30,736 nt of DNA from a virus. Both the position numbers and the translations under genes were made by a program. This document shows, piece by piece, positions 17,196 through 27,197 of the stretch (position 1 is the first letter of the stretch; the number at the start of each line of letters is the position of its first letter). The stretch lies in IMG/VR virus record IMGVR_UViG_3300045110_000037, positions 1 through 30,736 of that record; one strand, given 5' to 3'. The notes beneath the pieces were generated by a model. It was given only the letters and a program-made list of their open reading frames with translations. It did not search any database and was not told where the DNA came from.

Positions 17196-17597
17196 ATGAC
17201 TTTGCAATATGGCGTGGCGGTGCGAAATGCGCAGGCGACGTGTCTCCAGACGACGCCCGCTACGTCGTCGCCATGCAACCTGAAGATCTGGGCGGCAACC
17301 ACCACGCCAGCCAATTGTGGCGCGCCCGACACCGGGGCCAGCAATGTGACGCTTGCCACGATCCCCTTGCCCGCGACGTTCCTGACCGCGTCGGCGGGCG
17401 TCACGACGCTGGCGGGATCGTGGACGGTGGCGGCGTCCACCAGTGGGACCGCGCTCTATTTCAGGATCTACGACAACGGCGGAACCTGCCACATCCAGGG
17501 CAGTTGCGTGACCGACCTCGTGCTCAACAACACGTCCATCACTGCTGGGCAGACCGTTACGGTGAACACGTTTGGCGTCACCGTCAGCAATGCTTGA
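17196..17597 (+). CDS. Small beta-structured phage tail-region protein (133 aa)
   Basis: ATG 17196 comes two bases after the previous stop, with GAGGA inside the end of that gene as ribosome binding site. The product starts TLQYGVAVRNAQAT, a start common to a family of small phage tail-region proteins. It then has CNLKIWAATTTPANCGAPDTG, TLATIPLPATFLTASAG, TLAGSWTVAA and ALYFRIYDNGGTCHIQGS, ending in alternating hydrophobic strands. The cysteines in CLQTTPATSSPC and CGAP could pair. It probably adopts a compact beta sandwich and decorates or links fibres. The function is not known; identification rests on pattern familiarity and position. Confidence 0.65.
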   Translation: MTLQYGVAVRNAQATCLQTTPATSSPCNLKIWAATTTPANCGAPDTGASNVTLATIPLPATFLTASAGVTTLAGSWTVAASTSGTALYFRIYDNGGTCHIQGSCVTDLVLNNTSITAGQTVTVNTFGVTVSNA

Positions 17598-17623
17598 TGT
17601 ACGTTTGCTAGCAGGAACGTCAC

Positions 17624-20600
17624 ATGGCATTCCTGCTGATCACCTCGTCGCCGGGCGCCAACCAGAGCATCAACCTTCCGGCTGACTGGAACCCTGCCGA
17701 CAATACCGTTGAGTGCATCGGCGCCGGGGCGCGCGGCGCGCACGGCTCTGGCACGACTGCGGGTGGCGGCGGCGGTGGCGGTGGTGCCTACACCAAGGTC
17801 GTCAACATCTCGCTCGCCGCAGGTGCCGCCGTCACGGTGCGGGTCGGCGCCACCAGCGGCACAGACGGCGGCGCGGGCGGCGATACATGGTTCAACGACA
17901 CGGTCTTCCCCACCACCGGCACCAACAAGGCAGGGGCCAAGGGTGGCGCGGCGTTAGGTTCGGCAACCGCCACGGCGGGCGGTGTTGGCGGCGCAGCCTC
18001 GGCAGGCTACCCGACCAGCGGCACCGGGCTGATCCGCAACGATGGCGGCACGGGCGGCCTGGGCGTCCTGAACACGACGCCGGGCGGGGGTGGCGGCGCG
18101 GGTGGCTCAACCGGCGCTGGCGTCGTCGGCAACGCGGGTAACGCGGGCAGCAATCCTCGGCAAGGCGGCGCAGGCAGTGCCGGTGCGGGTGGCGCGGGCG
18201 GCGTCGGCACCAACTCGGCCTCGCCCGGTGCGGCAGGTGGCGCAGGCACAAATCTGTCGGGCGGCGTTGGTGCTGGCGGTGGCGGCGGCGGAAGCAGCGC
18301 CTCGCCCAGCACGGGCGGTGCGGGCGGCCTCTACGGCGGTGGCGGTGCGGGCGGCGGGCGCAACAACGGCGCGGGTGGTGCCGGGGCGCAGGGCCTCATC
18401 ATCCTGTTTTGGAACCCGATAACCCTCGGCAACCTCACCCAGACGGAGGTGGTCGATACCATCTCCGCGCAGGCCAAGGTCGATATCGTCGGCAATCTCA
18501 CCGAGATTGAAGACCCCGACACCATCTCCTCGACCGGTACTGTGGCAACCCCCGGCGGGGCGCCGGTCAACGTCGCGGCTTCGGCCAATGGCGGAACGGC
18601 AGCGGCGTCGTCCACCGTTAATGCCAGCTTCCCCGCCAGCAACTGCATCTCCGGATCGCGCGACAGCACCAAGAACGGCGGCTGGGGTAATGGCGGCGGC
18701 TGGAACGACGGAACGCAGAACATCTGGCCCGACACGTTCGATGTCACTTTCAACGCGACCTACCAGATCAACGAGATCGATGTCATCACGCTGAAGGACC
18801 AATACACCGTCCCTGGCGTGCCCACGCTCACCGACACCTTCAACAGCTACGGCATCATCGATTTTCTGGTGCAGTACTGGGACGGCAGCAGCTTCCAGAC
18901 CATCGCCACGGTCACCGCCAACAACAACGTCTGGCGACAGTTCCTCTTCACGCCGATATCGACCAACCAGATCCGCATCACCATCAACATGGGCGGGCAG
19001 GGCTACTCGCGGCTGGTCGAGATCGAGGCATGGACGGCGGGCGACGTTGGCACCGACATCACCGGCACCCTGACCCGCACAGAGGCGCCCGACACTATCA
19101 TTGCCGATGCGACGAATTTTGGTCCGGTTGCGGATATCTATCTCGTCACGTCCTATACGCCGCCTTACGACCGCAACGATTACGACGGCGGCGTCGGGAT
19201 GGTCTTCCGGCCCGACCACAGTCAGACCTACAACAAGATCGGGCTTCAAAAGCACGCCGGGAATACCGGCAATCACACGGCCTATCTTTACGACTACGAC
19301 AGCGCCGTCCCCAAGACGCTGCTGCGTTCAGCCACGATTGACCTGACCGCAGGCACGGTGGGGAATTTCTACTACGCTGACATCGCGCCGTTCACGGTCA
19401 GCCCCACCACGCAATACGCCATAATGACTGACGTGGTGAACCTCGGGCAGGTGTGGGGCGAGCACGGTCCCACCGTCCTGACCAACGGCGCCTATGCCGT
19501 CTATGCCGCGTGCGACGTGGCGCGCACCTCGTGGGGCGTCAACGGCTCCAATGAGCAATTCGCGGGCGTGGATCTAGGGTATGTGGCGGCCCCCACGGGG
19601 ACCACCGGCAACCTGACGCAGACGGAAGCTGCCGACACCATCAGCGCTGGCGGCAAGGTCGATATCAGCGGCACGCTGACGCGCACGGAGGCTGCCGATA
19701 CCATCATTGCCGGGGCCAAGGTCGATGTTGTCGGCACGCTGACGCAGACGGAGGCGCCGGATACCATCATCGCAAGCGGCGGCCCGCTTGTTTACGGCAC
19801 CCTGACCCAAATCGAGATCCTCGATACCATCAGCGCTGGCGCCAAGGTCGATGTCGGTGGCGTGCTCACGCAGACGGAAGCACCCGATACCATCGTCGCT
19901 GGGGCGAAGGTCGATGTCGGTGGCGTGCTCACGCAGACGGAAGCCCCCGACACAATCATCTCTGCTGGCAAGGTCGATGTTGTCGGCGCGCTGACGCGCA
20001 CGGAAGCTCCCGACACTATCATCGCGGATGGCTCGATTGGTGCCGTTCCTGCCACCGGCTCTCTGACTGTTACGGAAGCCCCCGACACAATCATCTCCGC
20101 TGGCAAGGTTGACGTTGTCGGCGTACTGACGCGGACGGAAGCTCCCGACACGATTTTGGCAGGCGGGACGGTAGTGTCCTTGCCCGCCACCGGCACGTTA
20201 TCCATTACTGAGGCGCCCGACACGATCCTGGCCAGCGGGACCCTCCCGGTCGCGTCGCCAGTCGTGCTGCTGGCGCATTTCGACGGTAGCACGTTCGTTG
20301 ACAGTTCCACCTACCAGCGCACGCTGACCCCCGCCGGATCGGTGGCCCTCTCGACGACCCAGGCGAAATTCGGTGGCAGTTCCGCCAGCTACACCACAAC
20401 CGACGTGACATCGACGATCACCGCTGGCAGTTCGTCAGATTTCTGGTTCGATGCCGGTCCATTCACCATGGAGGCATGGTGCTATGCACTGCAAGTAAAG
20501 GGCGGGGATGGCTATGCGCCGATCCTGGCAACCTGGGGCGCCGCGCTAGATAATCTGGGGATTTTCTTCAACGTCTATCCCCACATCATGTTTTTCTACA

Positions 20601-21517
20601 GCCCTGATGGAACTTCTTATACGTTCTTGGATAGCAATGCCACGATCCCGCTGAACACCTGGGTCCATGTTGCGGTGGATCGCGATGCGTCTGGCATGAC
20701 ACGGCTTTACCTGAATGGCGCGGTCGTCGATGCGGAGGCGGGTCACACCGCTTCGTTCTACCATTCGACGTTCCCGCTTCAGATAGGAAACGATAACACG
20801 GTTAGCCGCGCCTTCCCCGGATATCTCGATGAGATCAGGATAACCAAGGGGGCGGCGAAGTATGCCGGGGCGTTCACGCCGCAACCGACGCCGTTCCCCA
20901 ACCCCGGTGCGCCCACCTACTTCAATCCAGACACGACCGCCTCAACCATCACGCTGTCGAACAACAATCTGACCGCCGCCAAGCTTGGCCTCAGCGGCGT
21001 CTACGACAACTCCTACACGACAACGACGCAGGGCGGGTCGAAGGTTTACGCGGAAGTGCATATCGACACGATGGTGGATGCCGCCCGCAACGCGCTGGGC
21101 GTCGCACTGAACACGGGGCCGTTGCGCAATTCCTGGGTCGGCGACAATCCCGCCTCTTACGGCTGGTGGAACGATGGGTCGGTCTACAACAACGGGGCAG
21201 TCGTCAGCAGCACCGCGCCGACCTATCTGGCTGGTCACTGGCTTGGCATCGCGGTGGATCGTGCGGCCAAGACCGTGCAATTCCGCAACATAACCACCAG
21301 TGGCGCATGGTGCGCCCCGATCAGTATCGCCACTTTCGGCGCGAAGGACGTTAGTGTCGTTGTTACGTGCCAAAGCAGCAACCAGTCCTTCACAGGCAAC
21401 TTTGACGGGACGTTTCTCGGCACGGCGCCCGATGCCAGTTATACTCGGTGGAATGGGTCGTCTACGGCAGCGGTACCTGTAACCAGCGTCCAGGCGAGAG
21501 TGGTGGTGATGGCATGA
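17624..21517 (+). CDS. Giant receptor-binding protein (1297 aa): glycine-rich, discoidin, TEAPDT repeats, LamG and SPRY-like domains
   Basis: ATG 17624 follows CAGGAAC. Residues 1-35 are a strand-rich cap ([17 protein letters not shown]), and 36-265 are a polyglycine-rich adhesin domain. Thirteen ~21-residue repeats of the form G-LT-TEAPDTI-A-KVDV occur at 269-305, near 481-497 and 662-877. Residues ~313-467 resemble an F5/8 type C (discoidin) carbohydrate-binding domain ([19 protein letters not shown]). Residues ~499-654 form a second beta domain ([17 protein letters not shown]). Residues ~878-1089 are LamG/ConA-like ([35 protein letters not shown]). Residues ~1099-1279 are SPRY-like ([35 protein letters not shown]). 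The whole fits a multivalent glycan-binding tail protein. Domain names are by motif resemblance. Confidence 0.75.
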   Translation: MAFLLITSSPGANQSINLPADWNPADNTVECIGAGARGAHGSGTTAGGGGGGGGAYTKVVNISLAAGAAVTVRVGATSGTDGGAGGDTWFNDTVFPTTGTNKAGAKGGAALGSATATAGGVGGAASAGYPTSGTGLIRNDGGTGGLGVLNTTPGGGGGAGGSTGAGVVGNAGNAGSNPRQGGAGSAGAGGAGGVGTNSASPGAAGGAGTNLSGGVGAGGGGGGSSASPSTGGAGGLYGGGGAGGGRNNGAGGAGAQGLIILFWNPITLGNLTQTEVVDTISAQAKVDIVGNLTEIEDPDTISSTGTVATPGGAPVNVAASANGGTAAASSTVNASFPASNCISGSRDSTKNGGWGNGGGWNDGTQNIWPDTFDVTFNATYQINEIDVITLKDQYTVPGVPTLTDTFNSYGIIDFLVQYWDGSSFQTIATVTANNNVWRQFLFTPISTNQIRITINMGGQGYSRLVEIEAWTAGDVGTDITGTLTRTEAPDTIIADATNFGPVADIYLVTSYTPPYDRNDYDGGVGMVFRPDHSQTYNKIGLQKHAGNTGNHTAYLYDYDSAVPKTLLRSATIDLTAGTVGNFYYADIAPFTVSPTTQYAIMTDVVNLGQVWGEHGPTVLTNGAYAVYAACDVARTSWGVNGSNEQFAGVDLGYVAAPTGTTGNLTQTEAADTISAGGKVDISGTLTRTEAADTIIAGAKVDVVGTLTQTEAPDTIIASGGPLVYGTLTQIEILDTISAGAKVDVGGVLTQTEAPDTIVAGAKVDVGGVLTQTEAPDTIISAGKVDVVGALTRTEAPDTIIADGSIGAVPATGSLTVTEAPDTIISAGKVDVVGVLTRTEAPDTILAGGTVVSLPATGTLSITEAPDTILASGTLPVASPVVLLAHFDGSTFVDSSTYQRTLTPAGSVALSTTQAKFGGSSASYTTTDVTSTITAGSSSDFWFDAGPFTMEAWCYALQVKGGDGYAPILATWGAALDNLGIFFNVYPHIMFFYSPDGTSYTFLDSNATIPLNTWVHVAVDRDASGMTRLYLNGAVVDAEAGHTASFYHSTFPLQIGNDNTVSRAFPGYLDEIRITKGAAKYAGAFTPQPTPFPNPGAPTYFNPDTTASTITLSNNNLTAAKLGLSGVYDNSYTTTTQGGSKVYAEVHIDTMVDAARNALGVALNTGPLRNSWVGDNPASYGWWNDGSVYNNGAVVSSTAPTYLAGHWLGIAVDRAAKTVQFRNITTSGAWCAPISIATFGAKDVSVVVTCQSSNQSFTGNFDGTFLGTAPDASYTRWNGSSTAAVPVTSVQARVVVMA
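19607..20254 (+). repeat. Tandem ~63-bp coding repeats (TEAPDT units)
   Basis: Ten consecutive units, each about 63-72 bases, encode [18 protein letters not shown]-type repeats, separated from three earlier copies by the discoidin-like and second beta domains. Some neighbouring units are nearly identical at DNA level, for example around 19857-19980. The array is likely to expand and contract by slippage or recombination, changing stalk length. Confidence 0.85.
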
Positions 21518-23949
21518 GCTACGATTTCCCCAGTCCGCCGACGGGCATCGGGCAGGTAGTCATCGGCGCGAATGGCGCGTCCTACATATGGGACGGCACC
21601 AAATGGGCCTCCAACGTCCCCGTCTCCAGCGGTGGCGGCGGCGGCACGCCGAGTGACGCCAATCCGGCCATGAACGGCGTGGCGGCGCCGGGTTCCTCGC
21701 TGCTGTATTCACGCGGCGACCATGTTCACCCGGTCGATTCCAGCCGCTACGCCGCTAGCAACCCATCCGGCTATCAGACGGCGGCGCAGGTGACGACCTC
21801 GCTGGGTCCCTATGCGCTGACATCCTCCGTGCCGGTTGCCTCCAGCACCACGCCTCTTATGGATGGCGCGGCGGCCATTGGTAGCGGAACCACATGGGCC
21901 AAAGCAGACCATGTGCATCCTGTCGATACCAGCCGCTACGCCGCCAGCAATCCAGCGGGTTACATAACGTCCGCGAGCATCCCTGGCTCGCTGCCGCCAT
22001 CGGGGTCCGCAACCGGAGATCTGACGGGTACCTATCCCGCGCCGACACTGGTGACCACGGGCGTTAGTGCTGCCAGCTACACCTACACCGCACTCACTGT
22101 GGACGCGAAAGGCAGGATCACGACTGCCAGCAGCGGTACCGCGCCCCCTGCGGTGAACACCGTCACCACCCCGCTCATGGACGGCACCGCCACCATTGGC
22201 ACGCTAACCACGTACGCGCGCCCTGATCATATTCATCCCACCGACACTTCACGCTATGCCGCCACCAACCCAAGCGGCTATCAGACCGCTGCCCAGGTAA
22301 CGGCCGTGCTGCCCGTGGCTTCCAGCACCACCCCGCTCATGGACGGCGTGGCCGCCATCGGTAGCGGTACGACCTGGGCCAAGGCAGACCATATTCATCC
22401 GGTTGACACCTCGCGGTATGCCGCCAGCAACCCAAGCGGCTACATAACCGCCGCAAGCATTCCGGCATCGCTGCCGCCATCAGGCGCTGCAACCGGCGAC
22501 CTGACGGGCACCTACCCGGCGCCGACACTGGTGACCACGGCGGTGGCAGCGGGCAGCTACACCTACACCGCGCTCACCGTGGACGCGAAAGGAAGGCTGA
22601 CAGCGGCCAGTAGTGGCGTGGCACCCCCTGCGGTGAACACCGTCACTACCCCGCTGATGGATGGCGTTGCCAACATTGGCACGCTAACCACATACGCGCG
22701 TCCTGATCATATTCATCCGGTTGATACCTCACGGTATGCCGCGACCAATCCTGCGGGTTACATAACCTCCGCGAGCATTCCCGCTTCGTTGCCACCGTCA
22801 GGGGCCGCAACTGGGGATCTGACCGGCACTTACCCGGCGCCGACACTGGTGACCACCGCCGTGGCGGCAGGCAGCTATACCTACACCGCGCTCACTGTGG
22901 ACGCGAAAGGCAGGCTGACGGCCGCCAGCAGCGGCGTAGCACCACCTGCCGTCAATACCGTCACCACGCCGCTCATGGATGGTGTTGCCAACATTGGTAC
23001 GCTAACCACGTACGCGCGCCCTGATCATATTCATCCAGTTGACACCTCGCGCTATGCTGCCAGCAACCCTGCGGGGTACATAACGTCCGCAAGCATTCCC
23101 GCCTCATTGCCGCCCTCGGGTGCCGCAAGCGGGGATCTGACCGGCACCTACCCCGCGCCGACATTAGCGACCACCGCAGTTGCCGCAGGCAGCTACACCT
23201 ACACCGCGCTCACTGTCGATACGAAAGGCAGGCTGACTGCTGCCAGCAGCGGAACGGCCCCTGTTACATCGGTGGCACAAACCTTCACGGGCGGCCTGAT
23301 CAGCGTCAGCGGCTCTCCGGTGACGACCTCTGGCACCCTGGCCATGACGGTGGCGGGCACTCCCGGCGGCGTACCCTATTTCGACACCGCCTCTTCCTGG
23401 GCAACCTCGACCGCGCTATCTGCCAACAGGCTGGTGCTTGGCGGCGGCGGCGGGAGTCCACCAAAGACAGCTAACGGCATATCCAGCGACGGCGTCAGCG
23501 CCCTGACCCTTGGATCTGCTGGCGCGTCGGACGGCTCCATCCTGCTGGCATCACTAGCGGGCGGCATTGTCGTTCTCAAAAGTTTCGTTACCGGCGTCTA
23601 CAACTTTAACCTCCCGCTAACGGCAGGCACGGCCGGTCAATTTCTCACGTCGGGAGGTGGTGGCTCCGCTTCGATGACGTGGAGCGCCCCGCCTATCGGC
23701 GGCGCCATCGTCAGCGACACGCCGCCCGCGTTCGCCTCGGGAACGCTGTGGTGGGACAGTGTGGGCGGGCAGATGTATATTGGATTTTCCGATGCTAATT
23801 CGAACCAATGGGTACCTGCCACGGCCCCCGCGCCGCGAGGCCCGACGGGGGCAACCGGGGCGGCCGGGCAATGGACCCAGATGACGCAGGCCGCCTATAC
23901 GGCGCTGGGGGTTAAAGACCCCACCCTGCTTTATGTGATTATCGGCTGA
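21514..23949 (+). CDS. Modular tail fibre protein (811 aa) with tandem 106-residue HxH repeats
   Basis: The start is ATG 21514, in an ATGA overlap with the previous gene. The N-terminus ([11 protein letters not shown], then YIWDGTKW) is a common fibre start and recurs in the 24725 gene. Six units carry DHVHP or DHIHP plus DSSRY/DTSRY, separated by [28 protein letters not shown] and ALTVDAKGR strands. After the array come [20 protein letters not shown], a [17 protein letters not shown] module shared with the 14326 gene, a short collagen-like [11 protein letters not shown], and a terminal [20 protein letters not shown] knob. A trimeric fibre with a C-terminal tip is the best reading. HxH sites may bind metal. 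Confidence 0.75.
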   Translation: MSYDFPSPPTGIGQVVIGANGASYIWDGTKWASNVPVSSGGGGGTPSDANPAMNGVAAPGSSLLYSRGDHVHPVDSSRYAASNPSGYQTAAQVTTSLGPYALTSSVPVASSTTPLMDGAAAIGSGTTWAKADHVHPVDTSRYAASNPAGYITSASIPGSLPPSGSATGDLTGTYPAPTLVTTGVSAASYTYTALTVDAKGRITTASSGTAPPAVNTVTTPLMDGTATIGTLTTYARPDHIHPTDTSRYAATNPSGYQTAAQVTAVLPVASSTTPLMDGVAAIGSGTTWAKADHIHPVDTSRYAASNPSGYITAASIPASLPPSGAATGDLTGTYPAPTLVTTAVAAGSYTYTALTVDAKGRLTAASSGVAPPAVNTVTTPLMDGVANIGTLTTYARPDHIHPVDTSRYAATNPAGYITSASIPASLPPSGAATGDLTGTYPAPTLVTTAVAAGSYTYTALTVDAKGRLTAASSGVAPPAVNTVTTPLMDGVANIGTLTTYARPDHIHPVDTSRYAASNPAGYITSASIPASLPPSGAASGDLTGTYPAPTLATTAVAAGSYTYTALTVDTKGRLTAASSGTAPVTSVAQTFTGGLISVSGSPVTTSGTLAMTVAGTPGGVPYFDTASSWATSTALSANRLVLGGGGGSPPKTANGISSDGVSALTLGSAGASDGSILLASLAGGIVVLKSFVTGVYNFNLPLTAGTAGQFLTSGGGGSASMTWSAPPIGGAIVSDTPPAFASGTLWWDSVGGQMYIGFSDANSNQWVPATAPAPRGPTGATGAAGQWTQMTQAAYTALGVKDPTLLYVIIG
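22141..23256 (+). repeat. Long tandem repeats inside a fibre gene (318-bp unit)
   Basis: The segment beginning GC(G/A)CC(C/A)CCTGC(G/C)GT recurs at 22141, 22621 and 22939. The last two units are exactly 318 bases (106 codons), since the next boundary falls at 23257. The first unit is 480 bases because it carries an extra QTAAQV...DHIHP submodule. Copies are highly similar, with mostly silent changes. Repeat-number variation and assembly collapse are both likely in such an array. Confidence 0.85.
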
Positions 23950-24725
23950 TGGCGCTCATCAATGTCGCCGACAAAATCTACCTTGGCAGCACGGCGGTAA
24001 GCGCGGTCTATGCGGGCACGGTCAAGGTATGGCCGGTCGATCCAAAGAGTATCGCCGGGCTGACGGTGTGGCTTGACGCTTCACAGCTTGGGCTGGCGAA
24101 TGGCGCGGCGGTTTCGCCGTGGCCCGACATGTCGGGGCTGGGCAATAACGGCGCCATCGTCGGAACGCCGCCGCCGACAGTGCGGACCAATGCGCTCAAC
24201 GGCATGCCGGTGGTGCGGTTTACCGCCAATCAGGGGATGGTGCGCGGCAATACCTCGCTGTTATCAAGCGGCCTTCCGAATCCAGGCAACAATTTCACCG
24301 TCATCTATGTGGCGCGCTGGGTCGGACCCGCCGCCGGGCGCATCCTCGGCGCTATCTACCCGGCGCCGAATTGCTTGGTCGGCTTCCACAATGCCGGGCT
24401 GGATTCGTTTTACGACAACGGGTGGATCGGCAGCTACGTCGCTGGCTATTCCCTGCCGTCGCCGTGGGTGAAGTATGGCTACACGGGGAACCATAACGGC
24501 ACCAATTATTTCGGAACGGCCTACAAGAACGGTCTGGTGTTCGGCACCAAGACAACGGCCAGCGACGGGTTCCAGGCGAACTACGCCTTGTCTGGACTCG
24601 ACGCGAGCACCGGTTCGGAATCCAGCGACGCGGAGGTTGCCGAGTTTGTAATGTATAACCGCACATTGACCGGTGCGGAGCGCATTACGGTCGAGACTTA
24701 CTTCAGCAACAAGTGGGGGGTGTGA
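23949..24725 (+). CDS. ConA/LamG-like lectin-fold tail protein (258 aa)
   Basis: Start and stop overlap as TGATG with the fibre gene upstream. The N-terminal 35 residues (INVADKIYLGSTAVSAVYAG, then VKVWP) are a short attachment motif seen in phage proteins preceding a lectin domain. From ~37 on there is a ConA-like jellyroll: GLTVWLDASQLGLANGAAVS, WPDMSGLGNNG, NFTVIYVARWVGP, SPWVKYGYTGNHNGT, and the closing EVAEFVMYNRTLTGAERITV helix and strand. The 'VWLDAS...W-D-SG-GN...EFI-YNR-L---ER' pattern is typical of LamG/ConA-like sugar-binding domains. It is likely an additional receptor-binding subunit; the ligand is unknown. Confidence 0.75.
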   Translation: MALINVADKIYLGSTAVSAVYAGTVKVWPVDPKSIAGLTVWLDASQLGLANGAAVSPWPDMSGLGNNGAIVGTPPPTVRTNALNGMPVVRFTANQGMVRGNTSLLSSGLPNPGNNFTVIYVARWVGPAAGRILGAIYPAPNCLVGFHNAGLDSFYDNGWIGSYVAGYSLPSPWVKYGYTGNHNGTNYFGTAYKNGLVFGTKTTASDGFQANYALSGLDASTGSESSDAEVAEFVMYNRTLTGAERITVETYFSNKWGV

Positions 24726-25180
24726 TGGCGTTGGACTTCCCAAATTCCCCGGTCAACGGCCAGACCTACGTGGTGGGCGGGGTAACTTGGACCTGGGATG
24801 GAACGAAGTGGATTGCTTCCAATGCTGCCACCGCGCCGACCGCGATGCCGTTCTTTGTTCCGGGGAAACCTGTTGCCGGGGCCAAGTATCACATGGCCAT
24901 GCCGTGGGTGCTTACTGTTCCGGTCGGGCTGGTGGGAAGCGTGCTCTTCACCAGCACGGCCGCGACGGGTTCTCCCGTGTTCACCGTCAATAAGGTCAGC
25001 GGAGGCACCACCACGGCGCTGGGCACGATAACGGTAACGGCGGGTTCCGCGACCGGGCTGACGCTGGCGGGCGCTGGGGGCGCGCTGGCGATAGGCGACG
25101 CATTGCAACTGGTGGCGCCGGGAACGCAGGATCTCACCCTGGCCGACATCTCCATCACCATACTGGGGGCGAGAGCATGA
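24725..25180 (+). CDS. Small tail fibre-tip or attachment protein sharing modules with the large fibres
   Basis: ATG 24725 (TGATG overlap, poly-G ribosome binding site) is preferred to an in-frame GTG 12 bases earlier. The 151-aa product has two parts. Residues 1-35 (MALDFPNSPVNGQTY, WTWDGTKW) match the start of the 21514 fibre. Residues ~45-151 ([60 protein letters not shown]) match the C-terminal domain of the 14326 fibre. It therefore resembles a fibre with the entire middle removed, joining a fibre start directly to a fibre end domain. It may act as a cap, a competitor subunit or a spare module. Function is inferred. Confidence 0.7.
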   Translation: MALDFPNSPVNGQTYVVGGVTWTWDGTKWIASNAATAPTAMPFFVPGKPVAGAKYHMAMPWVLTVPVGLVGSVLFTSTAATGSPVFTVNKVSGGTTTALGTITVTAGSATGLTLAGAGGALAIGDALQLVAPGTQDLTLADISITILGARA

Positions 25181-25398
25181 GCGAGTGGATCGGCGTTATC
25201 AGAAGCCTTAACACCGGCATGATCATCGCCGTGATCAATCCCAACGATGACGGCGAACTGGACAACCCGCGCCTGCTGCTCATGCAGGGCACTGGCGAGC
25301 CGCTGATGATGGTGAAGGTGCCAAGAGGCGACTACATGGGCGCGCTGTCGATGGATCAGGTGGCCGAGATTGTCGAACGGATCACGAGCGCGCTGTGA
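25177..25398 (+). CDS. Small hypothetical tail-region protein (73 aa)
   Basis: ATG 25177 overlaps the previous stop (ATGA), and its own stop overlaps the next start (GTGA). Residues 1-22 are a hydrophobic strand pair (EWIGVIRSLNTGMIIAVINP). A polar loop with DDGELDNPRLLL follows, and then a C-terminal helix (MDQVAEIVERITSAL). No membrane segment is convincing. It lies within the fibre cluster, and close coupling on both sides implies a matched dose with the neighbouring adhesins. Possible roles include fibre assembly chaperone or small structural adaptor; I recognise no family. Confidence 0.6.
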   Translation: MSEWIGVIRSLNTGMIIAVINPNDDGELDNPRLLLMQGTGEPLMMVKVPRGDYMGALSMDQVAEIVERITSAL

Positions 25399-26990
25399 CC
25401 CAGGTTTTTCTGGTTTATGCGACTGGCGCGACTTCAACCTTTCCTGATCCAGGCAACTGGAATCCTATCAATCAAATCGAGTGTGTGGGGTCCAGCGGAT
25501 CGGGTGGAGCAGGACTTGCCTCTAATGGTGGCGGCGGCGGCGGTGGCGGTGGTGCCTATGCCAAAGGAACCAACATAACGCCTACGTTCCCCGCATATTA
25601 TTTTGTGCCTGATAGGGACACCGGCTATTTCAGCACTACTGTTGCAACTAACTTCAATGTGAACAGTCAGTCTAACTCAACGGCGGCCGGATGTGTGTCA
25701 GCGCAGTGCGGTGCTGGGGGGACCAATCAGGCTCCCGGCCTTCTGCTCGCCGATCCTTCCGTCGATCCTCGTGCTAGCGGGGGCAATGCGGGGACTTCGT
25801 TTTTCCCCACTGGATTTGCAGGTGGTGCGGGCGCTGGCGGTTCGTCTTCTACTGGCGCTGCTCGCGGTGGTGGTGGCGGTGGTGCGGGCGGACCACATGG
25901 CGCAGGAGCCGCTGGTGCAGTCGGAACGACTGCTGGCTGGGCTAATGGTGGATCATCGGATGGCGGAACTGTATCTGGCGGGACCAGTTCAAGCGCAGTC
26001 GGTAGTTCTGGCACACAATGGGGTCCGACACGCGGCACTGGTGGGGGCGGCGCTTCTAACGATGGCGGCACTGCGCCCGGTGGTGCAGGCGGCGCATATG
26101 GCGGCGGTGGTGCCGGTGGATATGCCATATCTGGAACAAACAGAGGTGGTGGTCTTGGCACAGCGGGCCTGATCGTCCTCACCTACTCGCCCTACACCAA
26201 AGGCCAGACTCAGGTATTCATTTTCAGTGGCACGACCACGTTCGCTGATCCCGGCAACTGGAACACGGTGAATAAGATTGAATGTGTAGGGAGCGGCGGC
26301 AGCGGTTCGAACTCGTATTTTGCTCCACTCGCAGGCGAGTTGGATACGCCAACGCCACTAGCGGCGCAGAACACAGGTAAAGGTGGTGGCGCTGGCGCGT
26401 ATGCCGTTGGGACGAATGTCGCGGCGACTTTTCCAGTTACTATCTATATCAGTCCCGGCGGGCAGACTGCCATCCAAAACCAGATATTTACCTACTGGAA
26501 AGGGACAACGGCGGTAGCGGGTAACGTATATGCGGCAGCCGGAACGAGCGGTATAGGACAGAACGGCGGCGGATTTGCAGGCACCTCTTTCTATCCAGCG
26601 GGCTTTGCTGGCGGTGACGGCAATTGGACGAATATTAACATAGGCACGCCGGGTAACGGCGGCGGTGGTGCAGGAGGACCAAATGGTGCGGGCACAAGTC
26701 CTACTGGACAGCTAGGTGGCGCTAGTGATGGCGGCAATGTGTCGGGTGGTTCATTTGCGGGATCGCCTGGAAGTTCAGGCGCACAATGGGGAGCCTACGG
26801 CACGGGAGGCGGCGGGGCTGGCGGCTTGGCGTTGGGGAATGGCGGGGCTGGCGGAAACTATGGCGGCGGCGGGGGCAGCAGCGGGGGCAACACGCCATAC
26901 ACGGGCGGTGCTGGCTCCAATGGGCTGATGATCATCACCTACGTGCCCTACGTCCCTCCGCTCGGCATACAGGTAGCAATGCTCGCATAG
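25395..26990 (+). CDS. Glycine-rich adhesin with duplicated domain (531 aa)
   Basis: It starts at GTG 25395 in a GTGA overlap. The protein is two homologous halves. Each opens with TQVF(L/I), (F)xDPGNWN and a xKIECVG/xQIECVG strand, and each continues into long Gly/Ala/Ser-rich runs ([36 protein letters not shown]). The second half begins near residue 272. The same opening motif starts the 17624 gene. Polyglycine-rich domains of this kind form the receptor-binding tips of some phage adhesins, such as gp38 of T-even phages. Third codon positions use T and A more often than in neighbouring genes, hinting at a separate origin. Confidence 0.7.
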   Translation: MTQVFLVYATGATSTFPDPGNWNPINQIECVGSSGSGGAGLASNGGGGGGGGGAYAKGTNITPTFPAYYFVPDRDTGYFSTTVATNFNVNSQSNSTAAGCVSAQCGAGGTNQAPGLLLADPSVDPRASGGNAGTSFFPTGFAGGAGAGGSSSTGAARGGGGGGAGGPHGAGAAGAVGTTAGWANGGSSDGGTVSGGTSSSAVGSSGTQWGPTRGTGGGGASNDGGTAPGGAGGAYGGGGAGGYAISGTNRGGGLGTAGLIVLTYSPYTKGQTQVFIFSGTTTFADPGNWNTVNKIECVGSGGSGSNSYFAPLAGELDTPTPLAAQNTGKGGGAGAYAVGTNVAATFPVTIYISPGGQTAIQNQIFTYWKGTTAVAGNVYAAAGTSGIGQNGGGFAGTSFYPAGFAGGDGNWTNINIGTPGNGGGGAGGPNGAGTSPTGQLGGASDGGNVSGGSFAGSPGSSGAQWGAYGTGGGGAGGLALGNGGAGGNYGGGGGSSGGNTPYTGGAGSNGLMIITYVPYVPPLGIQVAMLA

Positions 26991-26999
26991 GAGAATGTT

Positions 27000-27197
27000 A
27001 TGATATCGCTATTGATATATATACTTATACTATGCTTGATATTTGGGGTTGTGTATTACATTATAACTCTACTGCCATTACCGCCTCCGTTCGCAGTAAT
27101 AGTGCAAGTGATATTGGCACTTATATTAGTTCTGATCCTCTTGGATATGCTCTTGGGCGGCAGGTTCGTGGGTCTGGCTCCCCTGAGAGTCCCGTGA
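27000..27197 (+). CDS. Small membrane protein, candidate holin (65 aa)
   Basis: ATG 27000 has AGGAGA about seven bases upstream. The product has two hydrophobic segments: ~2-24 (LLIYILILCLIFGVVYYII) and ~31-53 (FAVIVQVILALILVLILLDML), joined by a PLPPP turn. It ends in a short basic tail. This layout matches small two-helix membrane proteins of the Thivi_2564 type and class II holin topology. Lying 0.7 kb before a signal-less endolysin, it is the best holin candidate here. The gene is clearly AT-richer than the rest of the window. Its last 72 bases overlap the 3' end of the minus-strand gene at 27126-27326. Confidence 0.65.
   Translation: MISLLIYILILCLIFGVVYYIITLLPLPPPFAVIVQVILALILVLILLDMLLGGRFVGLAPLRVP

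Noticed and set aside
17700-18400. Extremely Gly-rich, GC-rich frames on both strands
   Set aside because: Alternative frames give Arg- or Pro-rich low-complexity products caused by GGC/GGT runs; only the 17624 frame has structured flanking domains.
21700-23256. Regularly spaced repeats that could suggest a CRISPR array
   Set aside because: Units are over 300 bases, in frame, and encode repeated fibre protein; there are no short repeats with unique spacers.
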